DNA of 9,875 nt from DATGHS01 sp035307785 (GCA_035307785.1 DATGHS010000350.1:1-9875), one strand, 5' to 3'; positions 1-5,940 are shown, numbered from the stretch's first letter. The notes: generated by a model from the letters alone, not told the origin. Made by a program: numbers and translations.

Positions 1-919
1 CGAGGCCATAAACGTCGGCCGCCCCGCGCACCGACGTAGGGTCGATGCTTTGCTCCGGCGCCATGAATTCGATGCTGCCCAGGAGCGAGCGCGGTTCCGT
101 CCGGTTGCTGGTGAATTCGCGGGCCAGGCCGAAATCCACCAGCTTGATCTGGTTCTGCTCGGTGCGCAAGAGGTTGGACGGCTTCAGGTCGCGATGAATC
201 AGGTGATGGTCATGCGCTTGTTGCAAGCCCGACGCCGCCTGGCGAATCCATTCACACGCCAAGGGAATTGGCAACGTGCCATGATCGTAAACATATTGTT
301 CCAGGTCTCCGCTCATCAGTTCCATGACGAGATAATGCAACGTCTGCTGGGTTCGTTCGAGCGGGGCGATCGAGCCCGCGTCATAAGCCGTTACAATGTG
401 GGGATGGTCGAGCTGGGCCAGTACGCGCATCTCGCTGTAAAAGCGTTCGATCACCGATTGTGGAAAATTGTCATCGGCCGGGAGCACTTTGATGGCGACA
501 CGGCGTTTCAACAACATATGCTCGGCGAGAAACACGACGCCGACACTGCCGCCGCCTAGTCGTTCGAGCACACGGTAATTGCCTAACACGAGACCGTGCG
601 ATGCTCCGGACAGAACCCGGTCCAGCTGGTAGCTGGTGAGCAACCCGGCCGTGACCAGCGCGCGGCCAAGCCGTTCGGGCGACGACCATTCGCCCACACG
701 GTCGCCATGGAACTGAAGAAAGTCCTTCACGACCGGGGCCGGCAGCAAGTTGGTTTGATTCAGATGCTGAAGAAACTGTTGCACCTGCGAGTTGAGTGCG
801 CGGCCAAAGGGGCCGAAGCCATTTGTCTGCTCGCGCGGGGCTGTCGAGGGAGCGGCCAGGGAGCGATGCGCAATCGGCCGGCCATCAGCGCGTGGTTCGA
901 GTCGCGGAGTCGAAGTCAT
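1..919 (-). CDS. Ser/Thr protein kinase (Hanks type), C-terminus cut by window edge
   Basis: The frame is open from ATG at 919 to base 1, giving 306 codons and no stop in the window. AGGA at 926-929, six bases upstream, supports the start. Kinase landmarks occur in order: glycine loop GGGSVG (122-127), VAIK with ATP-binding Lys144, helix-C Glu163, catalytic loop HRDLKPSN (242-249, Asp244), DFG (262-264) and APE (287-289). All residues needed for phosphotransfer are present, so an active enzyme is expected that phosphorylates Ser/Thr on unknown partners. Residues 1-113 are not kinase: they hold a short helical segment (about 44-70) and a stretch like LGRALVTAGLLTSYQLDRVL just before the glycine loop. 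I remember similar leaders from many planctomycete kinases. The missing C-terminus could carry a membrane segment or sensor repeats. It is divergent from the cytochrome genes, and nothing links it to them in function. Confidence 0.95.
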   Translation of the reverse strand, partial: MTSTPRLEPRADGRPIAHRSLAAPSTAPREQTNGFGPFGRALNSQVQQFLQHLNQTNLLPAPVVKDFLQFHGDRVGEWSSPERLGRALVTAGLLTSYQLDRVLSGASHGLVLGNYRVLERLGGGSVGVVFLAEHMLLKRRVAIKVLPADDNFPQSVIERFYSEMRVLAQLDHPHIVTAYDAGSIAPLERTQQTLHYLVMELMSGDLEQYVYDHGTLPIPLACEWIRQAASGLQQAHDHHLIHRDLKPSNLLRTEQNQIKLVDFGLAREFTSNRTEPRSLLGSIEFMAPEQSIDPTSVRGAADVYGL

Positions 920-1000
920 GACGTGTCCTGCTTTTCCTGAAATCCGGCATCGTGCCGTGCAGGGAGCCGGAAGGGAGAAATCGGATGGAATTTCCCTTCA

Positions 1001-1029
1001 AGCATAGGTTGAAATTGGCCACATAGCAA
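1001..1029 (-). promoter_or_regulatory. Candidate sigma70-like promoter for the kinase
   Basis: Read on the minus strand, TTGCTA (1029-1024) and TATGCT (1006-1001) are separated by 17 bases. Each hexamer matches four of six bases of the classical -35 and -10 consensus. The start of transcription would fall near 994, leaving a leader of about 75 bases that contains the 970-999 palindrome. Planctomycete promoters are poorly defined and matches of this quality occur by chance, so the call is weak. Confidence 0.25.
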
Positions 1030-1039
1030 ATCGGAAGAC

Positions 1040-1088
1040 AGAGGTCAGAAGTCAGAACCAAATACGATTGCTCTGACCTCTGACCTCT
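1040..1088. repeat. Inverted repeat built from the TCTGACC unit
   Basis: Bases 1040-1056 are complementary to 1072-1088 at 16 of 17 positions, with a 15-base loop. The right arm is the first part of the heptad array, so the left arm is an inverted copy of about two and a half units. There is no T-run after the stem on the plus strand, so it is not a classical terminator. Confidence 0.8.
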
Positions 1089-1116
1089 AACCTCTGACCT
1101 CTGACCTCTGACCTCT
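1072..1116. repeat. 7-bp tandem repeat, six TCTGACC units
   Basis: Six head-to-tail heptamers run from 1072 to 1113 and end in a partial TCT at 1114-1116. Five units are exact; the third (1086-1092) reads TCTAACC. I remember arrays of this unit from intergenic regions of many environmental bacterial genomes, where they are often mis-translated as short proteins. A role is not evident. The unit number is likely to vary between strains by slippage. Confidence 0.9.
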
Positions 1117-1143
1117 TGCATCCCCCAACCGCCGCCTTATGAT
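1116..1143 (+). promoter_or_regulatory. Candidate promoter for the first cytochrome gene
   Basis: TTGCAT (1116-1121) and TATGAT (1138-1143) are 16 bases apart. The -10 matches five of six consensus bases; the -35 shares only TTG. Transcription would begin near 1150, about 80 bases before the ATG. The -35 begins at the last bases of the heptad array, so array length would not change the spacer but would change what lies upstream. Confidence 0.35.
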
Positions 1144-1231
1144 AAATTCAGCCACGACTGCAGAGGCAGCCTGGCTTCCCACCCAGAAAACGCTGGTGAA
1201 TTGACCCCTTTTTGAGATTCAGGAGAACCGC

Positions 1232-2011
1232 ATGAGGACACGCACCCTGTTGGGCGCTGGAGGCGTATTGTTTGCGATGGCTGCTTCCAGCCTGATTTGG
1301 AGCGACAGCCGGGCCGACGACAAACTGCCCGTCCCGGCCGCGGCCGCGAGTAAGTTGATTGACGAATATACGAAGGACATTCAAAGCGCAGTGGGCGCAG
1401 CCAAAATGGGAAACAAGGATCGCAAGCGCGCTCTGGTCGAGGCTGTGGTTATTGCCGAGGTGGCCAATGACAACGCCAAGGATGCCAAGATGGCCGCTAT
1501 CCGCGACGCGGCACTGAAAGTGGCCGATGCACTGAAGAAGGAAGACGCTGCAGCCGCCAAGGCCGCTGCCGCTGGTTTGAGCAAGCCCGCGGCCGGTAAC
1601 GCCGGCGAACCAATGAAGCTCGACCTGGCGAAATACATTTACAACGACGAGGACAAGGACTTCGATAAGGACCTGGCCATGCACCTTTTCAAGAGCGCTC
1701 GCGCCGGCGGCCTGGGCATTGAAACGCTGGTGAAAAACAACTCCGAGAAAGCGCCAAGCGGTAAGGACGTGGACAAGTCGGTGAACGCGATATACACGAT
1801 TGCCGCGCTCAGCAACGTGATCGAACAGATCGCGCCCAAGGAAAAGGTAGGAGCCAAGGACCCGAAGGATTGGATTCGCTTCTCCAAAGCGCTGAAGGAC
1901 TCGGTGGCTGAAGCCTACGATAAGAAGAAGCCGGCCGATATGAAGAGCGCCTTCAACAAGATCGACGCCAGCTGCGTGGGCTGCCACAACATCTTCAAAA
2001 AGAACAACTGA
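1232..2011 (+). CDS. Secreted cytochrome c'-like protein, paralogue 1
   Basis: The protein has 259 residues. ATG at 1232 is preceded by AGGAG at 1221-1225, six bases away. A Sec signal peptide spans about 1-28, with likely cleavage at SRA before DDK. The single haem-attachment motif is CVGCH (Cys248, Cys251, His252), seven residues from the C-terminus, as in class II (c'-type) cytochromes where haem sits on the last helix of a four-helix bundle. The haem half is about 130-259. Residues 41-117 form a second helical half that resembles it (compare IRDAALK at 90-96 with IRFSKALK at 215-222) but has no CxxCH. The protein should act in the periplasm and needs c-type haem ligation. Electron carrier, gas sensor and haem-stress roles are all possible; no electron partner is encoded nearby. 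It is very Ala- and Lys-rich. A paralogue follows at 2113. Confidence 0.93.
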   Translation: MRTRTLLGAGGVLFAMAASSLIWSDSRADDKLPVPAAAASKLIDEYTKDIQSAVGAAKMGNKDRKRALVEAVVIAEVANDNAKDAKMAAIRDAALKVADALKKEDAAAAKAAAAGLSKPAAGNAGEPMKLDLAKYIYNDEDKDFDKDLAMHLFKSARAGGLGIETLVKNNSEKAPSGKDVDKSVNAIYTIAALSNVIEQIAPKEKVGAKDPKDWIRFSKALKDSVAEAYDKKKPADMKSAFNKIDASCVGCHNIFKKNN

Positions 2012-2028
2012 GGATGACGAGCAGGGCC

Positions 2029-2066
2029 AAAGCCGCGAATTCCGAAAAGGGTTCGCGGCTTTTTTT
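2029..2066 (+). terminator. Strong intrinsic terminator after cytochrome 1
   Basis: AAAGCCGCGAA (2029-2039) pairs perfectly with TTCGCGGCTTT (2052-2062) around a 12-base loop, giving an 11-bp stem. The T-run continues to 2066. It starts 18 bases after the stop of the first cytochrome gene. It should limit read-through into the second copy, so the paralogues can be expressed separately. Confidence 0.9.
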
Positions 2067-2112
2067 AATGAGTGAGATCCGAGCCCGTTTCGTTCTATGG
2101 GGGGCCTGATTC

Positions 2113-2916
2113 ATGAAAACCCGCACTCTGTTCGTTGCGACGACGATGGTGATTGTGACGACGATTTGCATTGCCATTGGAAGCGGAAGTTTGGCCGACG
2201 ACAAGCCGCTTCCGCTGACGCCAAATATGAATAACGCCATAGTGCCTGAACCAATCGCAGCGAAGATCGTCGAAATCGAATCCAAAGAGATTCAGAAGAT
2301 TCTAACTGAGCCGAAAGTGGGCAATAAAGATCGAAAGCGCGCGATCGCGCTGGGTGTAGTGATCGCGGGAATGGCCGATGAACATTCTAAGGACCCAAAG
2401 TTTGCGGCTATTCGCGGGCAAGCAGTCAGGGTAATCGATGCGCTGACCAAAGAGAATTTGAGTGAGGCGAAGGATCTCGTGAACAAGCTGCTGGAAGGCA
2501 CAGCCAGTCCAAAGCCGGGCAAACTCGAATTGCACATGGCCTTTTGGGATGCTCCCAACAATGACTTCGACCGGGAGATGGCGATGCAGTTATTCAAGAG
2601 CCAGCGCGCAGGCGGCAAAGGGATCGAGATAGCGATCAAAGGCTGGGCTGCGGCCGCACCGAATGTTAATCAAATGGATAGGGCCAGGGACGTTGCGTAC
2701 GAAGTGCGGATTCTCGCTGATGTCATCCAAAAGGTCGGCCCGAAAGAAGCAATTGGAAATAAATTGCTTGCCGATTGGGTCAAATTCTCTGAAGCTCTCA
2801 AAGAAGCAGCTAGCGAGGCCGCGACGAAGAAGAAACCTGGCGATATGCAAAAGGCCATGAACAAACTGGACACCGCATGCGCCGGATGCCATGCAGTTTT
2901 CAAGAAAAACAATTGA
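2113..2916 (+). CDS. Secreted cytochrome c'-like protein, paralogue 2
   Basis: The protein has 267 residues. The start at 2113 has a G-rich purine run (2099-2104) eight bases upstream, a poorer ribosome site than that of copy 1. The signal peptide is about 1-28 (SLA before DDK). CAGCH (Cys256, Cys259, His260) lies seven residues from the end. By manual alignment the last 113 residues align without gaps to paralogue 1 with 54 identities, and residues 51-115 align without gaps to 41-105 of copy 1 with 32 of 65. The block GNKDRKRA (70-77) is identical in both, so the haem-less N-terminal half is conserved as strongly as the haem half. Codon use is visibly less GC-biased at third positions than in copy 1, which suggests lower expression or a different history. 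Only 45 bases lie between the terminator and the ATG, and no clear promoter was recognised there. Confidence 0.93.
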   Translation: MKTRTLFVATTMVIVTTICIAIGSGSLADDKPLPLTPNMNNAIVPEPIAAKIVEIESKEIQKILTEPKVGNKDRKRAIALGVVIAGMADEHSKDPKFAAIRGQAVRVIDALTKENLSEAKDLVNKLLEGTASPKPGKLELHMAFWDAPNNDFDREMAMQLFKSQRAGGKGIEIAIKGWAAAAPNVNQMDRARDVAYEVRILADVIQKVGPKEAIGNKLLADWVKFSEALKEAASEAATKKKPGDMQKAMNKLDTACAGCHAVFKKNN

Positions 2917-2964
2917 CCAACCCGCGCCGCCTGTTTTCCGCGCTTACGATTGAGCGCATTCGCC

Positions 2965-3693
2965 TTACTTCGGCGGCATCGGCACTGGCGGGACGACCGC
3001 TGGTTCACTCTCCATGTGCCGCGTCTTTGGCTTCGCTTCGAACGGCTCCGGCAGATCGACGCGCTGGAACGGCGCCGGCTTGGTGCGCAGCGGCAACTCG
3101 CGGGCGATGGCTTGCTCATTCGAAAAGTCGGCCGTTGGGTCTTCGAGCGAAGCACGACCGGTCACTGGCCTGGCCAAAGTCGGCAGCGGTAGCGGCTCAT
3201 TCACATTCTGCGCACGTTGGCTGGATAATGCGCCTCCGGTCAACGGCGGCCGGTCGGGAACCTGCGGGTCATCATGATTGGCCTGGAATGGAAAGGCGTC
3301 TGTCAGTGGTCGAGGCCGCAAGGCTTTGCCGGCGGTTGCTGCGAGAGCCGGCAAATGTAACGACGGCGCGACGAGTGCCATTTCGGGCTGCGCCACGAAC
3401 GCGGGGACCTTTCGCGGCAGCGGTTGGCGAGCCGATTCGCGAACGGCATGTGCCGCAATGCTCGGCGGCAATATACGCTCCAGAATCTTGCCCCCCCAAT
3501 CGCCGGGATAGGTGAACGGATCGACCGGCGTCTCGGGCTGTTGCGGTGCGGGCTCCGGCAAGGGGCCGGCAGGCGTTGGCTCCGGATTCGCAGCTGCCAC
3601 GGCCTTCACTTCGAGGCCTACATTGCGCGACGGCCTGCAGCCGCCGATGCCAATGATAACGCCAATTGAAGTAAGGATAAGAAACGGTCTCAT
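2965..3693 (-). CDS. Proline-rich putative lipoprotein of unknown function
   Basis: The protein has 242 residues. A short N-terminal hydrophobic segment (3-18) ends in IGGC with Cys19, an acceptable though not ideal lipobox, so it is probably lipid-anchored and exported. The rest is low-complexity and Pro/Ala-rich, with no membrane segment and no known catalytic motif. Two stretches look more ordered: FTYPGDWGGKILERILPPS (60-78) and a C-terminal block containing RASLEDPTADFS (180-191), PLRTKPAPF (201-209) and LPEPFE (214-219). I have an impression that the latter block recurs in planctomycete proteins of unknown function. GGGG at 3704-3707, ten bases upstream of the ATG, is a weak ribosome site. 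It is the last gene of the putative operon, 38 bases after the YdjY-domain gene, and converges on cytochrome 2. Confidence 0.75.
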   Translation of the reverse strand: MRPFLILTSIGVIIGIGGCRPSRNVGLEVKAVAAANPEPTPAGPLPEPAPQQPETPVDPFTYPGDWGGKILERILPPSIAAHAVRESARQPLPRKVPAFVAQPEMALVAPSLHLPALAATAGKALRPRPLTDAFPFQANHDDPQVPDRPPLTGGALSSQRAQNVNEPLPLPTLARPVTGRASLEDPTADFSNEQAIARELPLRTKPAPFQRVDLPEPFEAKPKTRHMESEPAVVPPVPMPPK

Positions 3694-3709
3694 ATCGTTA
3701 ATTCCCCGC

Positions 3710-3734
3710 TAAGCCGCAAGCCGCGGACGGCTTA
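3710..3734. repeat. Short palindrome at the ydjY-like stop codon
   Basis: TAAGCCG (3710-3716) pairs with CGGCTTA (3728-3734), and an overlapping alternative pairs AAGCCG (3718-3723) with CGGCTT (3728-3733). The palindrome includes the stop codon of the YdjY-domain gene. A related 15-base sequence lies at 4446-4460, just after the preceding gene's stop, so this looks like a small dispersed REP-like element. No T-run follows, so read-through into the lipoprotein gene is expected. Confidence 0.55.
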
Positions 3735-4406
3735 CTTCCCCACTTCCAGGATCAACTTCACCGGGGTGCCTTCCTTAGGCAGTTGCTTCTTGTCGGTCTC
3801 CAGCTTCACGTATTTCTCTTCCTTCATGGTCATAAAGGACTGAAACACCGTCCTGCCGGTGACGGGGAAAATGGTGATCAGTGTGCCGGTCTTGTCGGCG
3901 CCGTAGGTCTCATCGGCCTTGTTGGGGTCGAGCTTCACCATCTCGGAACCGGTGAAACGGAACTTCATGTTCTTGCCGAGCGGCTTGCCGGTGGCGATAG
4001 CGATCAGCAACTGGCTGACCGGCACGCGTTTCACGGTACCGTCTTCCTTCGTCCATTCGAGCAGCACGCCGACATCCGGCCCTTCGGCCGGCTTCTCATT
4101 TTGCACGTCGGCGATTTTGCCCGCCTTCAGACCCAGGCTTTCGAGCGCCTTGTGCACATCGCTCGGTTTGGCTTCGATGGTCACCAGCGTTTCGTGGGCC
4201 TTCTCTCCCTTCGGGTGCGCAAAGCAAGCGACGACTTCGATGGGGTAAATCTGGTCGAGGTAATCCAGCTTGCGCGGAGCGATCTTGGCGTCGATGGTGA
4301 TGGTCTTCTTTTCCTTATCGACCACGATTCCGGGCGGATCGGCCGCGGCAACTTCCACCGCGAAGACGCAAAGAGCGCAAAGTGAGATCAGTTTGCTGCT
4401 GGTCAA
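3732..4406 (-). CDS. Exported YdjY-domain protein, TTG start
   Basis: The protein has 224 residues. I chose TTG at 4406 because an excellent GGAGG (4414-4418) lies seven bases upstream and a compact signal peptide follows at once (2-21, cleavage near VAAA before DPP). The longer frame to ATG 4550 would overlap the upstream gene by 89 bases and bury the signal peptide. The mature part resembles the YdjY domain of NCBI annotations. Diagnostic stretches are HETLVTIEAKPSDVHKALESLG (71-92) and the later MKFRFTGSEMV (147-157) with ETYGADKTGTLITIFPV (166-182). The only cysteine outside the signal peptide is Cys61, so it binds no iron-sulfur cluster of its own. Function is unknown; it is probably periplasmic. 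Residues 9-17 of the signal peptide are encoded by a repeat-like sequence (4356-4382). Confidence 0.88.
   Translation of the reverse strand: MTSSKLISLCALCVFAVEVAAADPPGIVVDKEKKTITIDAKIAPRKLDYLDQIYPIEVVACFAHPKGEKAHETLVTIEAKPSDVHKALESLGLKAGKIADVQNEKPAEGPDVGVLLEWTKEDGTVKRVPVSQLLIAIATGKPLGKNMKFRFTGSEMVKLDPNKADETYGADKTGTLITIFPVTGRTVFQSFMTMKEEKYVKLETDKKQLPKEGTPVKLILEVGK
4356..4382. repeat. GCGAAGACGCAAAGAGCGCAAAG repeat-like element inside signal-peptide codons
   Basis: The plus strand reads as phased GACGCAAAG / AGCGCAAAG units. From memory, this word is a frequent dispersed repeat in environmental bacterial genomes, including planctomycetes. Here it is read on the minus strand as residues 9-17 (LCALCVFAV) of the YdjY-domain protein's signal peptide. 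The dispersed nature cannot be shown from one copy in this window. Confidence 0.5.
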
Positions 4407-4413
4407 AGGTATT

Positions 4414-4418
4414 CCTCC
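4414..4418 (-). promoter_or_regulatory. Ribosome binding site fixing the TTG start at 4406
   Basis: GGAGG on the minus strand lies seven bases before TTG. No ATG or GTG in the same frame has comparable spacing, and the upstream ATG at 4550 lies inside the previous gene. Confidence 0.85.
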
Positions 4419-4445
4419 ATTTACATGTAAAGCGCCTGTTTCCGT

Positions 4446-4460
4446 AAAGCCACAAGCGGC
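4446..4460. repeat. Short REP-like element after the PQQ-propeller gene
   Basis: This 15-base sequence matches 3710-3724 at 12 of 15 positions. On the minus strand it contains a small imperfect stem, GCCG-CTTG-TGGC. It begins one base after the stop codon of the propeller gene (4462), much as the other copy sits at the stop of the next gene. Confidence 0.4.
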
Positions 4461-4461
4461 A

Positions 4462-5898
4462 CTACTTCGCGCCAATGCATACGACGACTGTCGGCTGCCG
4501 GGCGAACGGGCCATCGAGGTTACATGTTGCCGCGTAGATCTTGCCGCCATGTACTATCGGGCCACAGAAAAACGAGCCGGGGCTCTTGATGGCCGGATCG
4601 TTCGCAAAATCGAGCTTCCATTTCCCTTTGCCGTCGGCCAGCGTGATTGCGTGCAACACGGCATTCATGTCGCCGGCGTAGATCACTCCACCCACCACGG
4701 CCGGCGGGGCAAAGATGGCCGCCTTGGCATCGTAGATCCAGCGACGCTCGCCGGAAGCGATATCGTATGCTCGCAATTTGCCGTCGGTAGCGCAGGTTAT
4801 CGCCACACCATCTGCCAAGGCCACAGAGCCAAACACGCCGCCAGGAACATCTTTGTGCCAGAGCGGCTTGCCAGTGGCCAGGTCGAAGCCACTGATTTCA
4901 CCCTTGGCGCCTTTCACGTTAGCCGGGTCGAAGTTCACCGAACTGCCGGCCACGATGACCGTCTTGTCCACGACCGATGCCCCGCTCCAGGGATTAATGT
5001 TCAATGCCTGCCGCCAGCGAATCTCACCAGTCGCGGCATTCAGACAGAAGACCGCCCGGTCGCCGACCTTTTCTTTTTCCAGAAAGGCCGACGTGACCAG
5101 CACATTGTCGCCGACCACATTCACCGGCGCATCGACGTGCCATTTTTCCGCTCCCTGCTGCCAGACGCGCACCGGGGCCGGCTTCGGCAACTGATCGGGA
5201 TCGGGCGGCACGGCAAAATCCGGATCCTTCTTCTTGTCTTCCTCATACTTCGCCTGCAATTCTTTCCACTTGGCTTCGATGATCTTCTGCATGGCGGCTT
5301 CATCAAGTTCCTTGCCATCCAGGGTGGCTCGATCGCGCTCGACGCAAATCACTCCCGCTGCCCCGCCGCCAATAAAGACCCGCTTCCCGGCCACGACCGC
5401 AGCACCTTCCAGATGAACGAGGTTGCCCGGCAACGACAAATACCACAGCGGCATCCCGTCTTTGCGCAGGCAATGCAGCACCGCCCCGTCAGTCTGATGC
5501 ATGCCGTCGCCGAAGACTAGCTTGTCGTCGGCAATGGCGGGTGAACTCACGACGGGCAGCTTCAACAACGGCGTGGAGCGGCTCCAGATTGGCTGGGGCG
5601 AATCCTTGGAGTCCAGGGGCAACACCAGCAGCGTCGAGACATTGAAGCCGCCAACGCCCGCGACATAAAGGCGATCCTCAAATGGCACCGGCGTGGCCAG
5701 GAAATGATCTTTCGAGTGATAAACCCAAAATACCTTGGGCGCATCGGGCCCGGGCTTGTTATCGATGCAGCCCGTGCGCTGCGCATTGCCGCGGGCGGTG
5801 GTCCAGGGCTCGGTCGAAAAAAGAGTTGAACCACAAAGACACAGAGTACACAGAGAAAAAAACCACAGAGCATTCAATTTGCAATTGCGCTTTTGCAT
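4462..5898 (-). CDS. Exported PQQ-type beta-propeller repeat protein
   Basis: The protein has 478 residues. ATG 5898 is preferred over the in-frame TTG at 5916 because GAGG (5907-5910) lies eight bases before it. The signal peptide is about 1-29. Blade motifs of the form (A/D)xGxxxW recur at 147-152, 290-295, 342-347, 382-387 and 422-427, each after a strand such as VFCLNAAT or ISGFDLATG. This is the PQQ-like (quinoprotein-alcohol-dehydrogenase-like) propeller fold, here too short and lacking recognisable PQQ/calcium-site motifs to be called a dehydrogenase. The fold also serves as a scaffold, as in BamB. A charged helical insert (188-225) followed by a Pro-rich linker (230-242) interrupts the blades. 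Second of the fully visible operon genes, 86 bases after the FG-GAP gene. Residues 10-24 of the signal peptide are encoded by a repeat-like element. Confidence 0.92.
   Translation of the reverse strand: MQKRNCKLNALWFFSLCTLCLCGSTLFSTEPWTTARGNAQRTGCIDNKPGPDAPKVFWVYHSKDHFLATPVPFEDRLYVAGVGGFNVSTLLVLPLDSKDSPQPIWSRSTPLLKLPVVSSPAIADDKLVFGDGMHQTDGAVLHCLRKDGMPLWYLSLPGNLVHLEGAAVVAGKRVFIGGGAAGVICVERDRATLDGKELDEAAMQKIIEAKWKELQAKYEEDKKKDPDFAVPPDPDQLPKPAPVRVWQQGAEKWHVDAPVNVVGDNVLVTSAFLEKEKVGDRAVFCLNAATGEIRWRQALNINPWSGASVVDKTVIVAGSSVNFDPANVKGAKGEISGFDLATGKPLWHKDVPGGVFGSVALADGVAITCATDGKLRAYDIASGERRWIYDAKAAIFAPPAVVGGVIYAGDMNAVLHAITLADGKGKWKLDFANDPAIKSPGSFFCGPIVHGGKIYAATCNLDGPFARQPTVVVCIGAK
5828..5870. repeat. 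ACCACAGAG-type repeat inside signal-peptide codons (copy A)
   Basis: The plus strand contains GAACCACAAAGACACAGAG followed by TACACAGAGAAAAA, and a second ACCACAGAG begins at 5862. Bases 5828-5860 match the reverse complement of 5941-5973 at 28 of 33 positions, which proves a repeat within the window. On the minus strand it encodes residues 10-24 of the propeller protein, a Leu/Cys/Phe-rich hydrophobic core. Confidence 0.85.
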
Positions 5899-5906
5899 TC
5901 CATGAT

Positions 5907-5910
5907 CCTC
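5907..5910 (-). promoter_or_regulatory. Ribosome binding site fixing ATG 5898
   Basis: GAGG on the minus strand lies eight bases before the ATG. It lies inside the frame that would be translated from TTG 5916, which argues against that longer start. Confidence 0.7.
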
Positions 5911-5940
5911 AAGCAACTATGTCCTGTTGATTAACTCCCT

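Larger units (their letters stand above)
920..1231. other. Divergent intergenic region
   Basis: This 312-base region separates the minus-strand kinase from the plus-strand cytochrome, so it should carry promoters for both. It holds an imperfect palindrome (GAAGGGA at 970-976 against TCCCTTC at 993-999), a candidate minus-strand promoter, a hairpin built from TCTGACC units, the heptad array itself, and a candidate plus-strand promoter. Short open frames across the array, with a repetitive Arg-Gly-Gln-Arg-Ser-Glu-type translation, come from the 7-bp repeat and are not genes. Confidence 0.8.

Noticed and set aside
1035..1116. CRISPR-like or iteron-like array
   Set aside because: The units are contiguous 7-mers without spacers, and no replication initiator or cas gene is present.
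885..1121. Small minus-strand frame with an Arg-Gly-Gln-Arg-Ser-Glu repeat
   Set aside because: The repetitive protein is just the translation of the 7-bp array, and the frame also overlaps the start of the kinase gene.
1148..1987. Open frame of 279 codons antisense to cytochrome 1
   Set aside because: The plus strand encodes a convincing signal peptide and haem motif with a good ribosome site; the antisense product has none of these.
2940..2957. Possible bidirectional terminator between the convergent gene ends
   Set aside because: Only a 5-bp stem (GCGCT / AGCGC) with an 8-base loop and no T-run on either side.
4407..4550. Extended N-terminus of the YdjY-domain protein from ATG 4550
   Set aside because: It would overlap the upstream gene by 89 bases and bury the signal peptide, whereas TTG 4406 has an ideal ribosome site.
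4270..5520. Open frame of 416 codons on the plus strand
   Set aside because: It lies antisense to the PQQ-propeller and YdjY-domain genes, has no ribosome site, signal or recognisable domain, and follows from the codon bias of the real strand.
4462..5898. PQQ-dependent alcohol dehydrogenase
   Set aside because: The protein is shorter than these enzymes and I see no PQQ/calcium-site motifs or cytochrome domain; only the propeller repeats match.
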